Positions 16,975 through 25,000 of a stretch of DNA of 55,124 bases are shown piece after piece. Within the stretch, counting starts at the first letter, position 1, and every line of letters starts with the position of its first letter. The notes beneath the pieces are model-generated. The model worked only from the letters and a program-made list of their open reading frames with translations, ran no database searches and was not told the origin of the DNA. This DNA comes from Bacillus sp. ISL-18 (GTDB lineage: Bacteria; Bacillota; Bacilli; Bacillales; Cytobacillaceae), in the NCBI RefSeq assembly GCF_018613415.1, contig NZ_JAGGQG010000019.1:1-55124 (forward strand). Reading direction: 5' to 3'. A program made the position numbers and the translations under genes.

Positions 16975-17574
16975 CTAGATAATGTTCTTTTCTTGCAGGT
17001 ATTGAAAAATTTGGGCAACGGCTTCAGTTACCGTTAATTTATCAGATCGAATTGTAATTTCAGGACGCTCAGGTGCTTCATATGGAGAATCAATTCCAGT
17101 AAAATCTTTAATTTCACCGCGGCGTGCTTTTTCATAAAGCTTCTTAGGATCACGTGCTTCACATTGTTCAAGCGGGCAGTCAATGTATACTTCAATAAAC
17201 TCACCCTCTTCAAACAACTCGCGGACCTGGTCGCGGTCGGAACGGAATGGAGAAATAAACGCAGTCGTTACGATTGCTCCACTATCCACAAAAAGTTTGG
17301 CTACTTCCCCAATTCGGCGGATATTTTCTGTCCGATCATAATCTGAAAAGCCCAGATCCTTGTTTAACCCATGGCGGATATTATCACCATCTAGAACATA
17401 TTCATTAATTCCCTGACGATATAATTCACTTGAAACGGCATTAGCAATCGTTGATTTACCAGAACCGGAAAGGCCAGTAAACCAAAGAACACAGCTTCCA
17501 TGACCATTTTGAGAACGGCGGTCTGCTTTTGTAACTGTTGCAGAGTGCCATGTGATATTCGTTGCTTTAGACAT
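16975..17574 (-). CDS. cysC: Adenylylsulfate kinase
   Basis: 199 residues, usual length. Phosphorylates APS to PAPS with ATP. P-loop GLSGSGKST near residue 34, then DGDNIRHGLNKDLGF and the FISPFRSDR segment that binds APS. AAGGGGG precedes the start. Sits 16 nt after sat, whose product it uses. Confidence 0.95.
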   Translation of the reverse strand: MSKATNITWHSATVTKADRRSQNGHGSCVLWFTGLSGSGKSTIANAVSSELYRQGINEYVLDGDNIRHGLNKDLGFSDYDRTENIRRIGEVAKLFVDSGAIVTTAFISPFRSDRDQVRELFEEGEFIEVYIDCPLEQCEARDPKKLYEKARRGEIKDFTGIDSPYEAPERPEITIRSDKLTVTEAVAQIFQYLQEKNII

Positions 17575-17589
17575 TGTTGTATTTCCCCC

Positions 17590-18741
17590 TTAGACCGTTG
17601 CGGCTTCTTCTTTCATACCTTCGATTAATACTTCTACTACTTCTTTACGGCTAAATGTAGCAGGAGGAAGAACTCCGGCACGAAGCATTTCTCTAACTTT
17701 TGTTCCAGAAAGGATCACGCGGTCTTCTTTGCTGTGCGGGCAAGTTTTATCAGATGCCATGCCTTCGCACTTTGTGCAATAGAAGCTGTGTTCAAAGAAC
17801 ATTGGTTTAATGCCAAGCTCGCCTTCTTCAAAATTACTGAAGATATGCTGTGCATCGTATGTTCCGTAGTAGTTGCCTACACCAGCATGGTCACGGCCAA
17901 CGATAAAGTGTGTGCAGCCAAAGTTTTTGCGGGCAATCGCATGGAAAATGGCTTCTCTAGGTCCAGCATAGCGCATTGCTGCAGGATACACACCAAGCTG
18001 TACACGTTCAGCTGGATAGTAATTATCTAGTAATACACGATAGCTTTTTAAACGTACTTCTGCGGAAATATCGTCTGATTTTGTTTCCCCTACAAGCGGG
18101 CTAACGAATAGTCCATCAACCGTTTCTAATGCTGCTTTTTGGATATATTCATGAGCACGGTGGATTGGGTTTCTAGTTTGGAAACCAACAATTGTTTTCC
18201 AGCCTTTTTCTTCAAACATTGCACGAGTTTCTTTTGGCTCATGCCATACATCAGCGAATACGCCTTTATCTGATTTTTTAACCAGAACAATATCACCTGC
18301 TACATAAACAGGTCCTCTTTCATAAAGACGTTTCACGCCTGGGTGAGCGACTTCGTCAGTTTTGTAAACTTCGATGGCTTCTTTATCTAAATCTGGCTCA
18401 TACCATTCAGATACTGTGATAACCCCATAAACATCGCCTTGGTGAACTAACTTGATTTCTTCTCCTACTTTAAGTGTTGCAGCAGTTTCATAGGAAACAG
18501 GCAATGTAACTGGAATCGACCAGATCGTATTGTCAGCTAAACGCATGTTAGAAACAACATTTTCATAGTCTGCTTTCCCAAGGAACCCTGTAAGCGGGCT
18601 AAAAAGGCCAACACCAATCAACTCAAGATCACTCAATGCAATCGCATCAATTTCAATCTCTTTTTCGATGTTTGTTAAATCATAAGTTGGGTCAAATGCT
18701 TGAATTAGTTTTCCTCCATGAGGTGCTGGTAAAAATGACAC
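17590..18741 (-). CDS. sat: Sulfate adenylyltransferase (ATP sulfurylase)
   Basis: 383 residues. Activates sulfate with ATP to APS, the entry step of assimilation. QTRNPIHRAHE near residue 195 is the ATP-sulfurylase signature and GRDHAGVG a second nucleotide contact. Cysteines in YCTKCEGM and TCPH near residue 330 fit a zinc site found in the bacterial single-chain form. GTG start with AAAGGA about 11 nt upstream. Confidence 0.95.
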   Translation of the reverse strand: MSFLPAPHGGKLIQAFDPTYDLTNIEKEIEIDAIALSDLELIGVGLFSPLTGFLGKADYENVVSNMRLADNTIWSIPVTLPVSYETAATLKVGEEIKLVHQGDVYGVITVSEWYEPDLDKEAIEVYKTDEVAHPGVKRLYERGPVYVAGDIVLVKKSDKGVFADVWHEPKETRAMFEEKGWKTIVGFQTRNPIHRAHEYIQKAALETVDGLFVSPLVGETKSDDISAEVRLKSYRVLLDNYYPAERVQLGVYPAAMRYAGPREAIFHAIARKNFGCTHFIVGRDHAGVGNYYGTYDAQHIFSNFEEGELGIKPMFFEHSFYCTKCEGMASDKTCPHSKEDRVILSGTKVREMLRAGVLPPATFSRKEVVEVLIEGMKEEAATV

Positions 18742-18805
18742 GGTTAATCAAGTCCTTTCTTTTTCAAAAAAATAATTTATCAAATAAAATATGAAACTAA
18801 CAAAT

Positions 18806-19873
18806 TTAATCTTTCACAATCTCCTGGTGTACCGCCATACCTGGTTTCTGTCTTTTCATTAATGACATGACACCAAAGACGGAAATTAACACACCTGCCA
18901 TTGCGATGATGGGATAAAAGTTATGTTCAATCAACATTTGAATCATTGTATATGATAATACCATGGATAAAACTGGCGATACAATCCAAACTGTAAGCAG
19001 CTGTACAACAATATCTTTTTTCAAAACAGATTTGCCGTTTTTAGCAAAGCCTATTCCAATAATCGAGGAGGTCGTAATTTGTGTCAGCGGTACTGGAATC
19101 CCAAAAACAGAAGCGATCGTCACTATCGTTGCGCCTGTTCCAGAGATAACGCAGCCCTCTTCTAAGCGCAGTTTCGTGATTTTCTTCCCGTTGGTTTCAA
19201 GGACACGATAACCAAGGAGCAATGCCCCGCCGGCTACAAACAACCCGCCCCAGAAAATCCCGTTCTCCGTCGAAATGATTTTAGCTCCGACTAACGGACC
19301 AACCGCATTGGCTACATTATTCATTCCTGCCGAGAAGGCTTCAAACAGGCCCATAAAAACGACTAGCACGGACAGATATGGCACTGCCTTCGGTGCTTCC
19401 ATCCATTTTTTAAGAAGTTTATTTTTTAATAGAAACGTGACACTAATCGCAATAATAAAGGCAACAAATGGGGTAAGCAGCCAGAATAACAAAATCCAAA
19501 CGAGTTTACTGATTAACACAGATTGGTAGACAATCCCGGCCCCAATGACAGCTCCCACCGCAACTTCGCTCGTCGAAAGCGGAATTCCAAATAGGTTTGC
19601 TAGAAACAGTGACAATGCTGCTGAAGTTAACACAATTAAGGCGATAGGGATTGTAAACGTACTGCTAGGTACAATTCCGCTGCCTAACGTTTTAACCACT
19701 TCTCCGCCACCAAGCCATGCGCCAAAGAATACGGTGATACTGCAGAGCAGCAATGCGAGCGGCTTTTTGATTACGCCAGCCCCGTAGGCAATCCCCATGG
19801 AAGCGGCTGCCCCGCTTGCACCTATATTAATAGCAAAAAATAAACCAATCGTCACTGCAATGATTGTGAGCAA
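18806..19873 (-). CDS. cysP: Sulfate permease of the PiT family
   Basis: 355-residue membrane protein with about ten hydrophobic segments, in two related halves typical of inorganic phosphate transporters; the operon position points to sulfate, as for B. subtilis CysP. INIGASGAAASMG and NNVANAVGPL are the paired family signatures. The TTG at 19873 is preferred over one at 19879, because AAAGGAGGG would lie only 2 nt from the earlier one. Lies between cysH and sat. Confidence 0.9.
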   Translation of the reverse strand: MLTIIAVTIGLFFAINIGASGAAASMGIAYGAGVIKKPLALLLCSITVFFGAWLGGGEVVKTLGSGIVPSSTFTIPIALIVLTSAALSLFLANLFGIPLSTSEVAVGAVIGAGIVYQSVLISKLVWILLFWLLTPFVAFIIAISVTFLLKNKLLKKWMEAPKAVPYLSVLVVFMGLFEAFSAGMNNVANAVGPLVGAKIISTENGIFWGGLFVAGGALLLGYRVLETNGKKITKLRLEEGCVISGTGATIVTIASVFGIPVPLTQITTSSIIGIGFAKNGKSVLKKDIVVQLLTVWIVSPVLSMVLSYTMIQMLIEHNFYPIIAMAGVLISVFGVMSLMKRQKPGMAVHQEIVKD

Positions 19874-20025
19874 ATACAATACCCTCCTTTAATCCCGCAT
19901 TACGGACGATCCACCTTTACTCTAAAGGTATGATAGATTAAGAGACCGAAGCGGCGGGGACCGCCCGTCATGCCAGATTGGCCAAACAACCAAGTGGGGA
20001 TTTCCACTGTGGTGGAGGCTTTAGC

Positions 20026-20742
20026 TTATCGGGTATGTAAGCCGCATTCTGTCTTACCGCTGCCCGACCAGCGTCCTGCACGTGAATCGCCGCCATCCCC
20101 AACCGGCTTTGTACAAGGGAAACAGCCGATGCTTGGATAGTTCTGATCATGCAAGGTGTTGTATGGAAGATCCTTACTTCTGATGTACTCCCAAACTTCA
20201 TCCCATGTCCAATGAATCAATGGGCAAATTTTAATATTCTCGAATTTATCATCTTTATTAAGGAATTCTGTGTTGGCTCTGGTTGGTGACTGTTCACGGC
20301 GAAGTCCTGAGATCCACGCTTGTTTAGCGGTTAATGTTTCCCTCAAAGGAATCACCTTGCGAATATTACAGCACTGATTGGCATCCCTTAGCCACAGCGC
20401 TGAGCCATATTCTGCGGCTTGTTCATCTAGACTTACCTTCGGTTGTTTCCGCTCAATTCTTAATGTTGGGAAACGGGCTTCGATTTTGTCGATGACCTCG
20501 TAAGTTTCAGGAAAATGCAGCCCGGTGTCTAAGAACACGATATGGGCATCTGGCTTTACTTGCTGAATCAGGTCAATTAACACAATTGCTTCTGCTCCGA
20601 AACTGGATGCGTAGACGATGTCTTGATCGGCGTACGTGTTGTATGCCCACTTTAAAACAGAAAGTGCCCCTTTTGTTTCATCCTCGAAAGGAAATGTGTC
20701 GGAAATTTGTTGCCAATTTTGATAGGTAATTGCAGCGGTCAT
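20026..20742 (-). CDS. cysH: Phosphoadenylyl/adenylyl-sulfate reductase
   Basis: 238 residues. Reduces PAPS or APS to sulfite with thioredoxin. It has Cys124-Cys125 and Cys207-x-x-Cys210, the ligand set of the 4Fe-4S cluster that marks enzymes able to use APS, plus the catalytic ECGLH (Cys233) at the C-terminus. The presence of cysC suggests PAPS use as well, as in B. subtilis. AAAAGGAGG precedes the ATG. Confidence 0.95.
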   Translation of the reverse strand: MTAAITYQNWQQISDTFPFEDETKGALSVLKWAYNTYADQDIVYASSFGAEAIVLIDLIQQVKPDAHIVFLDTGLHFPETYEVIDKIEARFPTLRIERKQPKVSLDEQAAEYGSALWLRDANQCCNIRKVIPLRETLTAKQAWISGLRREQSPTRANTEFLNKDDKFENIKICPLIHWTWDEVWEYIRSKDLPYNTLHDQNYPSIGCFPCTKPVGDGGDSRAGRWSGSGKTECGLHTR

Positions 20743-20765
20743 GCTATATGCCTCCTTTTCTTCAT

Positions 20766-20795
20766 AAAAAAACGTCTTCCTGGGCGGCTGACGTT
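20766..20795 (-). terminator. Weak intrinsic terminator or attenuator between the yezD-like gene and cysH
   Basis: AACGTC, 13-nt loop, GACGTT, then seven T on the minus strand. The stem is only 6 bp, so it may lower rather than stop read-through into cysH. Confidence 0.4.
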
Positions 20796-20817
20796 GAGAC
20801 AGCCTCCAGATGCCTGG

Positions 20818-20973
20818 TCAGCAGTTTTTATTTTGTTTAAGCCGAACCTTTTCATTTTTTTCTATTTGTACAATCTTGCCATCCTGAACCACTAGTGTAA
20901 TCGAGCCAAATTGTAAAGAAACCAGCATATTCTCTAAATGCGTGATAAGTTCTTGTCTTTCAATAGCGTTCAG
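20818..20973 (-). CDS. YezD-like small protein (DUF2292), CTG start
   Basis: 51-residue protein between the SAM riboswitch terminator and cysH. It contains ITLVVQDGKIVQIEKNEK, which fits the DUF2292/YezD family of small proteins of unknown function. There is no ATG, GTG or TTG in a usable place; AAAAAGGAGGCG stands about 6 nt before an in-frame CTG at 20973, so the start is probably CTG. Being the first gene after the riboswitch, it should be co-controlled with sulfate assimilation. Confidence 0.75.
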   Translation of the reverse strand: MNAIERQELITHLENMLVSLQFGSITLVVQDGKIVQIEKNEKVRLKQNKNC

Positions 20974-20993
20974 CTTATTCGCCTCCTTTTTAC

Positions 20994-21144
20994 AAAAAAC
21001 GCCTTTCCCACTTTAGGAAAGGCGCTCACGAAAGTCCAGTAAACACCTTATCTACCAAAATGAAAAACATTTTGCTGGAATTGGCACCTTGCTTGGCAGG
21101 TTGCCGGGCTTCAACGGGCCAGTCCCTAAGCCTCTCTAGATAAG
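20994..21144 (-). promoter_or_regulatory. SAM-I riboswitch (S-box) with terminator
   Basis: The aptamer, 21144 down to 21047 on the minus strand, has GAGGCTTAGGGACTGGCCC, GAAGCCCGGCAACC and GGTGCCAATTCC, the conserved S-box core. P1 arms CTTATCTA and TAGATAAG close it. The terminator follows: CGCCTTTCC and GGAAAGGCG (21024-21000), then six T. High SAM should stop transcription before the YezD-like gene and the cys operon. Confidence 0.97.
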
Positions 21145-21164
21145 AATAATTGATTGATGTGATT

Positions 21165-21195
21165 AATCCTACCATACCAATAGGATTTATGTAAA
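21165..21195 (-). promoter_or_regulatory. Probable cys operon promoter with overlapping inverted repeat
   Basis: On the minus strand, TTTACA (21195-21190), an 18-nt spacer and TAGGAT (21171-21166). A perfect inverted repeat AATCCTA-N9-TAGGATT overlaps the -10. It resembles CymR-type elements, but the assignment is tentative. Confidence 0.5.
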
Positions 21196-21328
21196 TAAAA
21201 AAATATAAAATTTAAAAAATTCTTCATTGCCATCTTTTTAGGGTGAACTTTTAGCAAAAAAATTTCTTTAAACCAATGCCCTTTTTTGATTGTTTGCATT
21301 TACTGTAATGTGAAGGAGGATGAGGAAT

Positions 21329-21613
21329 GTGACGGAATTGAATTTTCATCAAATTGCCCATGAATTGTTAAAAAAGGAAGTAGAAGTCGTTACTCTGCAA
21401 GGGAATTTTACTGGCAGGCTTCTTGAGGTTGGCAGAGATGTGATTGTATTGGAATCGAGAGGAAGGGGCCGAAACCGAGTTTTGGCGATTAGAATCGAAA
21501 CGATCGTAGCGATTTTCCGAGTAGAAAATTTTATACCTAGAGGACCATTTGGGTTTGGACCTGGGGAAGTCGAGGAGTCATCAGAACATCATGAAAGCAG
21601 CAGTAGTCATTAA
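21329..21613 (+). CDS. Small LSm-like/DUF2642-type protein
   Basis: 94 residues: helix, then a compact beta-rich region (EVVTLQGNFTGRLLEVGRDVIVLES) resembling DUF2642 or Sm-like folds. The tail is rich in Gly, Glu, Ser and His (HHESSSSH), as in some spore coat proteins. The GTG at 21329 is chosen with GGAGG 9 nt upstream; the ATG at 21320 abuts that site. Family assignment is tentative, function unknown. Confidence 0.65.
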   Translation: MTELNFHQIAHELLKKEVEVVTLQGNFTGRLLEVGRDVIVLESRGRGRNRVLAIRIETIVAIFRVENFIPRGPFGFGPGEVEESSEHHESSSSH

Positions 21614-21624
21614 GACTGCTTCCC

Positions 21625-21657
21625 AAGAGAAAGCAATCCTATGCTTTCTCTTTTTTT
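21625..21657 (+). terminator. Rho-independent terminator
   Basis: GAGAAAGCA, 6-nt loop, TGCTTTCTC, then seven T, 12 bp after the stop codon of the gene at 21329. Confidence 0.88.
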
Positions 21658-21843
21658 GCAACAAAATCATCCCGTTACCGATGGATTTTCCGAAAGCTAT
21701 ATACATAAGGAAGGGCCCTTACCTCCATAATGTTTCTCATTACCCTTTTACACATCATCGTGCTAAAATAATGAAATGAATGGGGATCTGACTCCCTCAC
21801 AAGAAGCACACGGTTAAAAACTAATAGACAAGAAGGGTTTTTT

Positions 21844-22950
21844 TTGAATCATTCACTAATGAATCTAGACAATAAAATACTTCGTTTTACTGTTACTCTG
21901 GTAACAGCTTTCATTGGGGGAGTAGTGTTCTCATTCCTTCATACCCCGATTCCATGGCTGCTTGGGCCAATGGCAGCTGTCTTAATCGGCGCAAGGTTTG
22001 GAAAAATTACGTTTTACTGGCCGGTTGCGATTCGTGATACAGGCTTAATTGTTGTCGGGTATTCGATTGGCTTATCCTTTACAAAAGACGCGCTCTTACA
22101 AATTATCGCCAAACTTCCTTCGATGTTGCTGATGACGACTTTGCTTGTCCTCTTTTGTGCCGGAATTGCCTGGATCGTTTCTAAATTAACCGGTGTTGAC
22201 TATCCAACTGTCTTGACCGGAAGTATACCAGGCGGACTTTCGCAGATGATTATTTTTGCGGAAGAAATGAAAGGAATTGATATAACGACGGTGACGTTCC
22301 TGCAAGTGGCACGTTTGATGATGATTATCTTCGTCGTTCCCTTTCTAATCCTGGGTCCATTGTTTCATCATCCAGGAAGCGGTGCGGCAGTGGATGTAGT
22401 AAATCATGCCACACAAGTATCAGGTCCGGTATTTCCTAATTTTATTATCTTAGCGATGATCTGTGTAGTGTGTGCTTTCCTGGCGCGGAAACTTAAATTT
22501 CCTACTCCTAATTTATTGGGACCGATCCTTGGCACTGCGATTGCCGGTATTTCGGGTCTGCATGGCCCTGTCTTGCCGCCATCTGTTTTGGACATTTCGC
22601 AGTTTATGATTGGCTCCTATATTGGGTTATTATTGAAACCCGAAAAACTAGAGCATAAAGCGAAGGTCATTAGCCTTGCGTTTTTAAGCGGTCTGTTGAT
22701 GATTGTCGGGTCTGTCGGCTTAGGGCTGCTGCTCATTTATTTTTACCATATTACACCGTCGACAAGCCTTTTGAGCCTGGCACCGGGAGGGATGGATCAG
22801 ATGGCCATCCTCGCTCATGAAGTCAATGCTGATTTATCGATGGTCACGGGCTATCAACTATTCCGGCTCTTTTTCATCTATTTTGTCGTCCCGCCGATGC
22901 TGCGGCTGTTTTTTAAAGTGGGGTCTAAAAAAATAAAGAGACCCGCATAA
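21844..22950 (+). CDS. AbrB-type membrane protein (PF05145, putative transporter)
   Basis: 368 residues with about ten hydrophobic segments and a clear internal duplication. WLLGPMAAVLIGARFG is echoed by NLLGPILGTAIAGISG, and SIPGGLSQMIIFAEE by LAPGGMDQMAILAHE. This is the membrane AbrB/ammonia monooxygenase-like family; databases often mislabel it a transcriptional regulator, but no DNA-binding AbrB domain is visible. Substrate unknown. TTG start at 21844 with AAGGG upstream; an ATG at 21859 is an alternative. Single gene. Confidence 0.8.
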   Translation: MNHSLMNLDNKILRFTVTLVTAFIGGVVFSFLHTPIPWLLGPMAAVLIGARFGKITFYWPVAIRDTGLIVVGYSIGLSFTKDALLQIIAKLPSMLLMTTLLVLFCAGIAWIVSKLTGVDYPTVLTGSIPGGLSQMIIFAEEMKGIDITTVTFLQVARLMMIIFVVPFLILGPLFHHPGSGAAVDVVNHATQVSGPVFPNFIILAMICVVCAFLARKLKFPTPNLLGPILGTAIAGISGLHGPVLPPSVLDISQFMIGSYIGLLLKPEKLEHKAKVISLAFLSGLLMIVGSVGLGLLLIYFYHITPSTSLLSLAPGGMDQMAILAHEVNADLSMVTGYQLFRLFFIYFVVPPMLRLFFKVGSKKIKRPA

Positions 22951-22960
22951 GTCTCTCATA

Positions 22961-23000
22961 AAAAAAGCAATGCGATTGAAGTGCACCGCATTGCTTTTTT
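22961..23000. terminator. Bidirectional terminator
   Basis: AAAAAAGCAATGCG and CGCATTGCTTTTTT are perfect complements, shared by the AbrB-type gene and clpP. Confidence 0.92.
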
Positions 23001-23004
23001 GCTA

Positions 23005-23586
23005 TTATTTTGGGGAAAGGATTTCATCAATAATCCCGTATGCTTTCGCTTCTTCTGCACTCATAAAATAATCCCGGTCCGTATCTTTGGCCACTTTCTC
23101 AACTGGCTGGCCTGTTCGGTCTGCTATGATTTGATTAATGTGTTCTCTAAGTTTAAGGATGCGCCGGGCCGAAATTTCGATTTCGGTTGCCTGCCCTCTC
23201 GCTCCCCCCAATGGCTGATGAATCATAATTTCACTATTCGGGAGTGCGCACCGCTTCCCTTTTGTTCCAGCTAATAGTAACATGGCGCCAAAGGAAGCAG
23301 CCATACCTGTGCAGATCGTCCGAACATCAGGCTTAATAATTTGCATGGTATCATAGATAGCAAATCCTGCAGTAGTCGAGCCGCCTGGGCTGTTTATATA
23401 GAGCGAAATCTCCCTTTCCGGATCATCTGCCGCTAAAAATAATAACTGCGCGACTACGCTGTTGGCGGTATGATCCGTGATTTCCTCTCCTATGATGATA
23501 ATTCTGTCCTTTAATAGTCGGGAATAAATATCGTAAGAACGCTCACCGCGATTGGATTGTTCAATTACATATGGTATCGTACTCAT
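23005..23586 (-). CDS. clpP: ClpP protease subunit, probable paralogue
   Basis: 193 residues. Catalytic Ser98 (GMAASFG), His123 (MIHQPLGG) and Asp172 are in place. It forms the barrel of a Clp protease with a ClpX or ClpC ATPase encoded elsewhere. The sequence departs from the standard Bacillus ClpP in the N-terminus (MSTIPYVIEQSNRGERSYD) and around the catalytic Ser, so I read it as a second copy. It lies 29 bp after a sigma factor gene on the same strand; AGGAGG precedes its ATG. Confidence 0.92.
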   Translation of the reverse strand: MSTIPYVIEQSNRGERSYDIYSRLLKDRIIIIGEEITDHTANSVVAQLLFLAADDPEREISLYINSPGGSTTAGFAIYDTMQIIKPDVRTICTGMAASFGAMLLLAGTKGKRCALPNSEIMIHQPLGGARGQATEIEISARRILKLREHINQIIADRTGQPVEKVAKDTDRDYFMSAEEAKAYGIIDEILSPK

Positions 23587-23615
23587 TGTTTATCCTCCTT
23601 GAAGCGTTTATTAGG

Positions 23616-24314
23616 CTAAGCAGCCATACAGAGAGTGCTTGAAGGAGATTGATTTTTAGAAGATGACATTGAATAGAAACTTGTGACGGTACTGATTGCC
23701 GTTATCGAAGGAATGGCCTCTATTAATACAGATGGATCCTGTTCTTTTAAGGCTTCATAAAAAATTCCCGTCAGCGCCTCTTTTTCTTTTTCACTCCAAA
23801 ATAAATCGACTGAAAAAGGTTCATCTTCCTCTATTGCTTTTGCCAGCCGATTTTTTCCGCGATGAAGACTGGCCTTTACAGCCGTTTCGGTTGAGTCTAG
23901 AATCTCAGCAATTTCCTTTAGCTGATATTGAAATGCCTCTTTTAGCAAATAGATAACGGCCTGTTTAGGCGTAAATTTATTGATTAGCATTTCAACTGCA
24001 TTCGTTACTTCATCGAGTTGTTTCGTTAATTCGTAGCTGGAGATATCTAGTTCAGCCTCAGGCCTTTCCTGTTTTCTTTTTCGAAGCTGATCGATCCAAT
24101 GATGATAGGCAATTTTGTTTAGCAAACCCGTACTCATTTGATGCTGATGATATTTCAGCGCCTTCAGATAGGTCTCCTGTGCGATGTCATCTCCATCCCA
24201 TTTGTTCTGGGCTAAAAACCGGCAATAACGTTGTAATTTAGGATAGATTTCAGCCCAGTGGTTCTCTTCCTCCATTGAACCCATGGTCCTGGTTGGGTTA
24301 AGCTTTACTGACAT
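23616..24314 (-). CDS. Sigma-70 family (ECF-like) RNA polymerase sigma factor with -AA C-terminus
   Basis: 232 residues. Region 2 spans about 20-80 (WDGDDIAQETYLKALKY) and region 4 about 105-160 (FTPKQAVIYLLKEAF, then STETAVKASLHRGK). A roughly 70-residue extension follows and ends STLCMAA. No anti-sigma gene is adjacent; the next gene in the unit is a ClpP paralogue. The terminal nonpolar -AA resembles the SsrA-type signal read by ClpX, suggesting proteolytic control (inference). The ATG at 24314 is chosen with AAGGAG 8 nt upstream; a GTG at 24323 overlaps it. Confidence 0.82.
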   Translation of the reverse strand: MSVKLNPTRTMGSMEEENHWAEIYPKLQRYCRFLAQNKWDGDDIAQETYLKALKYHQHQMSTGLLNKIAYHHWIDQLRKRKQERPEAELDISSYELTKQLDEVTNAVEMLINKFTPKQAVIYLLKEAFQYQLKEIAEILDSTETAVKASLHRGKNRLAKAIEEDEPFSVDLFWSEKEKEALTGIFYEALKEQDPSVLIEAIPSITAISTVTSFYSMSSSKNQSPSSTLCMAA

Positions 24315-24660
24315 GTGTTTCACTCCTTTTGCACTCTCTGCTTTATAAACGTTTTAAGAAGGAACAAAAGATACGGGTTAAATAAATTATTTTATTTTAT
24401 TATATGTTAGTTTGAGCAGGATCACATAAACTGATGGATTTATATTATCTGTTTACATAATATTATTATTTAGCATGTAAAAAATATGTAAATTCTAAAC
24501 TATTAAGTTAATAAGGCTTGAATTACACGGAAAGACATCCTACAATGGTTGTAGCTTCGATTGAAAAAAATGGGGTTTATTTTGATGATAAATAACCATG
24601 GATTATTTTGGTCAGCCTGATATAATCCAATTTAAACAATACATGTTAAAGGTGGGCATT
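24315..24660. other. Divergent AT-rich region with one clear promoter
   Basis: Plus-strand promoter TTGAAT (24518-24523), 17 nt, TACAAT (24541-24546) serves the small gene at 24661. An inverted repeat TTTACATA (24452) / TATGTAAA (24485) lies upstream. No promoter for the sigma factor gene could be picked with confidence, and no RNA is recognised. Confidence 0.55.
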
Positions 24661-24858
24661 ATGGAGAACACAAGTCGATATGTTGTCAACGCACTTGGAA
24701 AAGGTGGGGAAACATATTATACTCTTTGTAAAGACAAACAAGAATTACAGAAATGGATCCACAACAATCGTGAAAAATTAGTTATGGATGAACTGATCAT
24801 AAAGGATAAAAAACAAAGTTTATTCTCCAAATGGTTCGGCCTAAAAAAACTATATTAA
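24661..24858 (+). CDS. Small hypothetical protein
   Basis: 65 residues, no family recognised. N-terminal YVVNALGKGGETYYTLCKDKQELQKWI looks like one compact alpha/beta unit, followed by a basic tail. The start at 24661 is preferred because AAAGGTGG lies about 6 nt upstream; the longer frame to 24598 lacks a binding site. A good promoter and terminator flank it, which supports a real gene. Confidence 0.7.
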   Translation: MENTSRYVVNALGKGGETYYTLCKDKQELQKWIHNNREKLVMDELIIKDKKQSLFSKWFGLKKLY

Positions 24859-24862
24859 CAAC

Positions 24863-24899
24863 AGACGCCATTCCCTAACAGGAATGGCGTCTTCTTTTT
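24863..24899 (+). terminator. Rho-independent terminator
   Basis: AGACGCCATTCC, 6-nt loop, GGAATGGCGTCT, then a T-rich tract. Confidence 0.9.
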
Positions 24900-24903
24900 G
24901 AAC

Positions 24904-24999
24904 TGGTGTCAGGCACCATTTATAACCTTCCCCATAATAGAATCGTAGAAAGATTGTTAATGGTGCCTGACACCCTTTCAGTTATTGGTGCCTGACACC
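24904..24999. repeat. Three copies of the GGTGYCWGRCACC palindrome
   Basis: TGGTGTCAGGCACCA at 24904-24918 and its inverse TGGTGCCTGACACC at 24961-24974 and 24986-24999. The spacing lets copy 1 fold with copy 2 or 3. They sit just past the end of the MATE gene. Confidence 0.85.
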
Positions 25000-25000
25000 T

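Noticed and set aside
20707..20895. 62-residue plus-strand frame
   Set aside because: It is antisense to the YezD-like gene and the leader of cysH, and has no ribosome site.
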